A DNA stretch of 64,000 nt from Prolixibacteraceae bacterium (GTDB lineage: Bacteria > Bacteroidota > Bacteroidia > Bacteroidales > Prolixibacteraceae): positions 50,356-114,355 of the forward strand of contig JAIBEY010000087.1 of assembly GCA_019459525.1 (NCBI GenBank), written 5' to 3'. Shown in pieces: positions 62,203 to 64,000 of this stretch. Below the pieces are notes generated by a model that was not told the DNA's origin, did not search any database, and saw only the letters and a list, made by a program, of their open reading frames with translations. The stretch's first letter is position 1. Each line of letters begins with the position of its first letter. Made by a program: the position numbers and the translations under genes.

Positions 62203-62433
62203 GGTACTCCCCACCACCTAAAAGGTGCAACATAGGACCTTTTAGGTATCCCCTACCACCTGAACGGGAGAACACCGGACCTTTTTGCTCCGACATTCTC
62301 CGAAAAAGGTGCAACGCTGGAGTTTTGAGGTACCCTGGACCACCTAAAAGAGGGAATGTTCACTGAAAAAGGTGGGACGGAGGGTGTTTTAGGTACGGTA
62401 TACCACCTAAAAGTAACCATTCACCTCCTCGTT
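62203..62433. repeat. Tandem array of eleven 21-bp units
   Basis: The sequence divides exactly into eleven 21-nt units from 62203 with no gaps (starts at 62203, 62224, 62245 and so on to 62413). Most units begin with GGT and end in an A-rich or T-rich tail. Odd units tend to end ACCACCTAAAA (units 1, 7 and 10 nearly so), even units tend to contain GGACCTTTTA, so the core ACCTAAAAGGT occurs in alternating orientation every 21 nt, two helical turns. No convincing reading frame crosses it. The units are diverged from each other. A related unit may precede it at 62182. It fills most of the 408-nt gap between the 61654 and 62539 genes, followed by CCTCGTTGCAAACGAGG, a palindrome at 62426-62442, and a run of G. 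Confidence 0.85.
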
Positions 62434-62538
62434 GCAAACGAGGGGCAGTTCCGGGGGGGGACGGGGTTTGGAGGATTGATTTTTTGAATAGTTTATTTAA
62501 TGCGTATTTTTTTCCATTATATACACATTTATAGATTT

Positions 62539-63216
62539 TCATAATTCGATTGGAAGCAAATTTGGGATAGTATTTTTATCGTTAATTTTCATTTTTGTTA
62601 TTTCCAGAAGCTTATCAAAGTATTTGGCAGCATCAACATCTATTTTACTTAAACCATTAGGTAAAAACTCATCTGCCAACGAGGGTGTCATTCCAAATGT
62701 TCTAACATCTAAATCAATCCTTGCTAATCCGAGCTGACCTGCTGCAGCAATATCATTCGGAGTTTTTATATCTATCTTCACCTTAAGGTCGCTCATTTTA
62801 AATAGTACATAAGCCCCAACGCCATAAGAGACTTTTTTTTCTATGTTTTCTTCAAAACAATTGAAATTTTTGGATCTTTTTAGATAATATACATAAAATT
62901 CAGATTTTTTCTCAACTGAAAGAGAACTACCTAATGCAGACAAGCTTGCCTGAGCATTCGATTTGATTTTTTTGAATAAAAAAGCACTTTCAGTCAATTC
63001 ACTATATTTCGGGACGATAAAGTTGCATTTGTCATTTATGGACAAATACTGTGTTGATTCATTTGTTTTAACTTTGATTTTGTTTATTGTGATTTCTTCC
63101 ACATTTGCTATTTTTATTTCGGTTTGGGAACTTTTAGCAAATGAGATTGAATCAGGCTGTGCAAAACATTGAATTGATGTTAAAAAAAATGGTAGAACAA
63201 AAATTAGATTTTTCAT
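62539..63216 (-). CDS. Secreted hypothetical protein
   Basis: A 225-residue protein with a Sec signal peptide (MKNLIFVLPFFLTSIQCFA, first 19 residues). The mature part is Lys-rich and Ser/Asn-rich with alternating beta-like strands (ITINKIKVKTNES, SYGVGAYVLFKMSDLKVKI) and no recognised domain. It is AT-rich in codon use compared with neighbours. It is convergent with the 61654 gene across the repeat array. Confidence 0.65.
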   Translation of the reverse strand: MKNLIFVLPFFLTSIQCFAQPDSISFAKSSQTEIKIANVEEITINKIKVKTNESTQYLSINDKCNFIVPKYSELTESAFLFKKIKSNAQASLSALGSSLSVEKKSEFYVYYLKRSKNFNCFEENIEKKVSYGVGAYVLFKMSDLKVKIDIKTPNDIAAAGQLGLARIDLDVRTFGMTPSLADEFLPNGLSKIDVDAAKYFDKLLEITKMKINDKNTIPNLLPIEL

Positions 63217-63365
63217 AATTTGTAAATTTATTAGATTTTTAATTCTCTATACTATTGCCTTTTTCTATTTGAGCCAAATTGGAAGTAACACTTCCATGCA
63301 TTTTGCTGGAAATGTAATTTTCACAATCCCGATACTTACATTTCATTTTCTTCAAAGGTTTTTTA

Positions 63366-64000
63366 TCACGCATTCACCCCTTCTATAATCTTTTCCCAAT
63401 CGAAAGCAGGCCCGATGTCTGTTTTGTCAACCCGGCAATTGACATGGGTCACGATTCCGGAGAAGCTTTTAAACCCGGGTTCGGACATGATTTCATAGCG
63501 TTCGGGTTCGTTCAGGAAATTTTTAGGGATGTTGTATTTTGCACACAGGAATTTAATCAATTGACTAATGGCTTCGTACTGGGCATCGGTGTAGGTGGCA
63601 TAATACTCGTACCCACGGTATTTGGTATTTAACCGGATGTAATACTGCGTTTCGGCAGCGGAGCAATAGATATCCGTATCGGAATACGTGGTTACCAAGT
63701 TGCTCCCGACCAATTTTAAGGGTCCGATGTTTGAAATTTCAATTCCAATACATTCCCGGCTCATGGGGGTGTTGCCACCAATAGCTGTTTTTCCTAAATG
63801 GTAACTCCAGTATTTCGAAGCGAACAGGTTGTAGATCACACCATTTCGCCCGATGACAAAAGGTACTGAAACATGCTGTTTGGTTAAGGTAGCCATGTCG
63901 CCTTTCAGATAACCCATGGTAAAGTGGAGGGCGATTTTATTTTTGGCAGTCTCTTCTGGGTAATAGAAGTATTTTTCGCCACTCTCAAGGGCACAATCCA
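63366..64000 (-). CDS. N-acetylmuramoyl-L-alanine amidase, Amidase_2 type (partial)
   Basis: The gene continues past the right edge, so only its 3' part (211 codons) is visible. The frame is open without a stop to position 63998, reading ...EKYFYYPEETAKNKIALHFTMGYLKGD before the first internal Met at 63917, and LHFT is the first zinc-ligand strand of the Amidase_2 (PGRP/T7 lysozyme) fold. YHLGKTAIGGNTPM and the closing THVNCRVDKTDIGPAFDW give further ligand and catalytic positions. These enzymes cut the bond between peptide and glycan in peptidoglycan. The true start, signal peptide and context lie outside the window. Confidence 0.85.
   Translation of the reverse strand, partial: DCALESGEKYFYYPEETAKNKIALHFTMGYLKGDMATLTKQHVSVPFVIGRNGVIYNLFASKYWSYHLGKTAIGGNTPMSRECIGIEISNIGPLKLVGSNLVTTYSDTDIYCSAAETQYYIRLNTKYRGYEYYATYTDAQYEAISQLIKFLCAKYNIPKNFLNEPERYEIMSEPGFKSFSGIVTHVNCRVDKTDIGPAFDWEKIIEGVNA

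Noticed and set aside
62203..62433. CRISPR array or protein-coding repeat
   Set aside because: There are no constant repeats separated by unrelated spacers; the whole 21-nt unit is repeated with no spacer, and no cas genes are seen. The one long open frame has no start codon and stops inside the array.
62360..62542. 60-residue reading frame on the minus strand
   Set aside because: It lies over the repeat array and a low-complexity stretch, has no recognised features and no promoter-like sequence, so it is most likely chance.

Overview
The window looks like a chromosomal segment from a member of the Bacteroidota, probably Marinilabiliales and perhaps Prolixibacteraceae (an inference from gene content, not confirmed). 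The evidence is a type IX secretion sorting domain (end of the 5163-6497 gene), two tandem PorE-like lipoproteins, a type III glutamine synthetase, FucP, an AIR synthase next to prfA, promoters with the Bacteroidota -7 box TAnnTTTG, and a near absence of Shine-Dalgarno sequences. Most of the window is housekeeping sequence with accessory insertions.

Region by region. 1-1500: prfA (cut by the edge) and purM. 1624-12183: the most distinctive block, a minus-strand locus with a beta-propeller sensor kinase, a NarL-type response regulator and six exported or metal-binding proteins (S41 peptidase, T9SS cargo, hemerythrin-like protein, cytochrome c, outer-membrane protein, lipoprotein serine hydrolase). 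Every transcription unit here is preceded by the same palindrome, (C/A)CACAT/CGCAT-N4-ATGTG, about 24 nt upstream of a -7-like element. It therefore looks like a compact, autoregulated two-component regulon. 12279-16350: two PorE-like proteins. 16513-26584: glnN, a DEAD-box helicase, an exbB-exbD-exbD operon, tRNA-Ser, asparaginase, TatD and glutamate dehydrogenase, rich in nitrogen and amino-acid functions. 27041-33430: fucose permease and mutarotase, cyclophilin, a drug/metabolite transporter, a TIGR04076 protein, a GH20 hexosaminidase and an NmrA-like protein. 33649-36300: leuS.

36383-38884 is a small accessory patch: a ParE/RelE-type toxin-antitoxin pair bracketed by matching hairpins, a small basic lipoprotein, and a protein whose C-terminus looks like a HEPN domain. 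39033-56238 is mostly housekeeping again (gcvP, metallo-hydrolase, pcm, sugar transferase, arginine deiminase, rRNA/tRNA methyltransferases, M23 peptidase, ispE, ThrE pair, FNR-type reductase). It also holds one odd secreted protein made of four exact 27-residue WMT repeats.

56497-61318 is a four-gene defence operon: a nuclease-methyltransferase fusion with a separate specificity subunit (BcgI-like layout, with no helicase HsdR), followed by a DUF3800 protein and a small protein that may be a nuclease. Downstream lie a conserved hypothetical gene, a striking 21-bp-period tandem array at 62203-62433, a secreted unknown protein and an amidase cut by the right edge. The strongest leads for something undescribed are the CACAT-N4-ATGTG regulon, the 21-bp array, the extended restriction-modification operon and the WMT-repeat protein.
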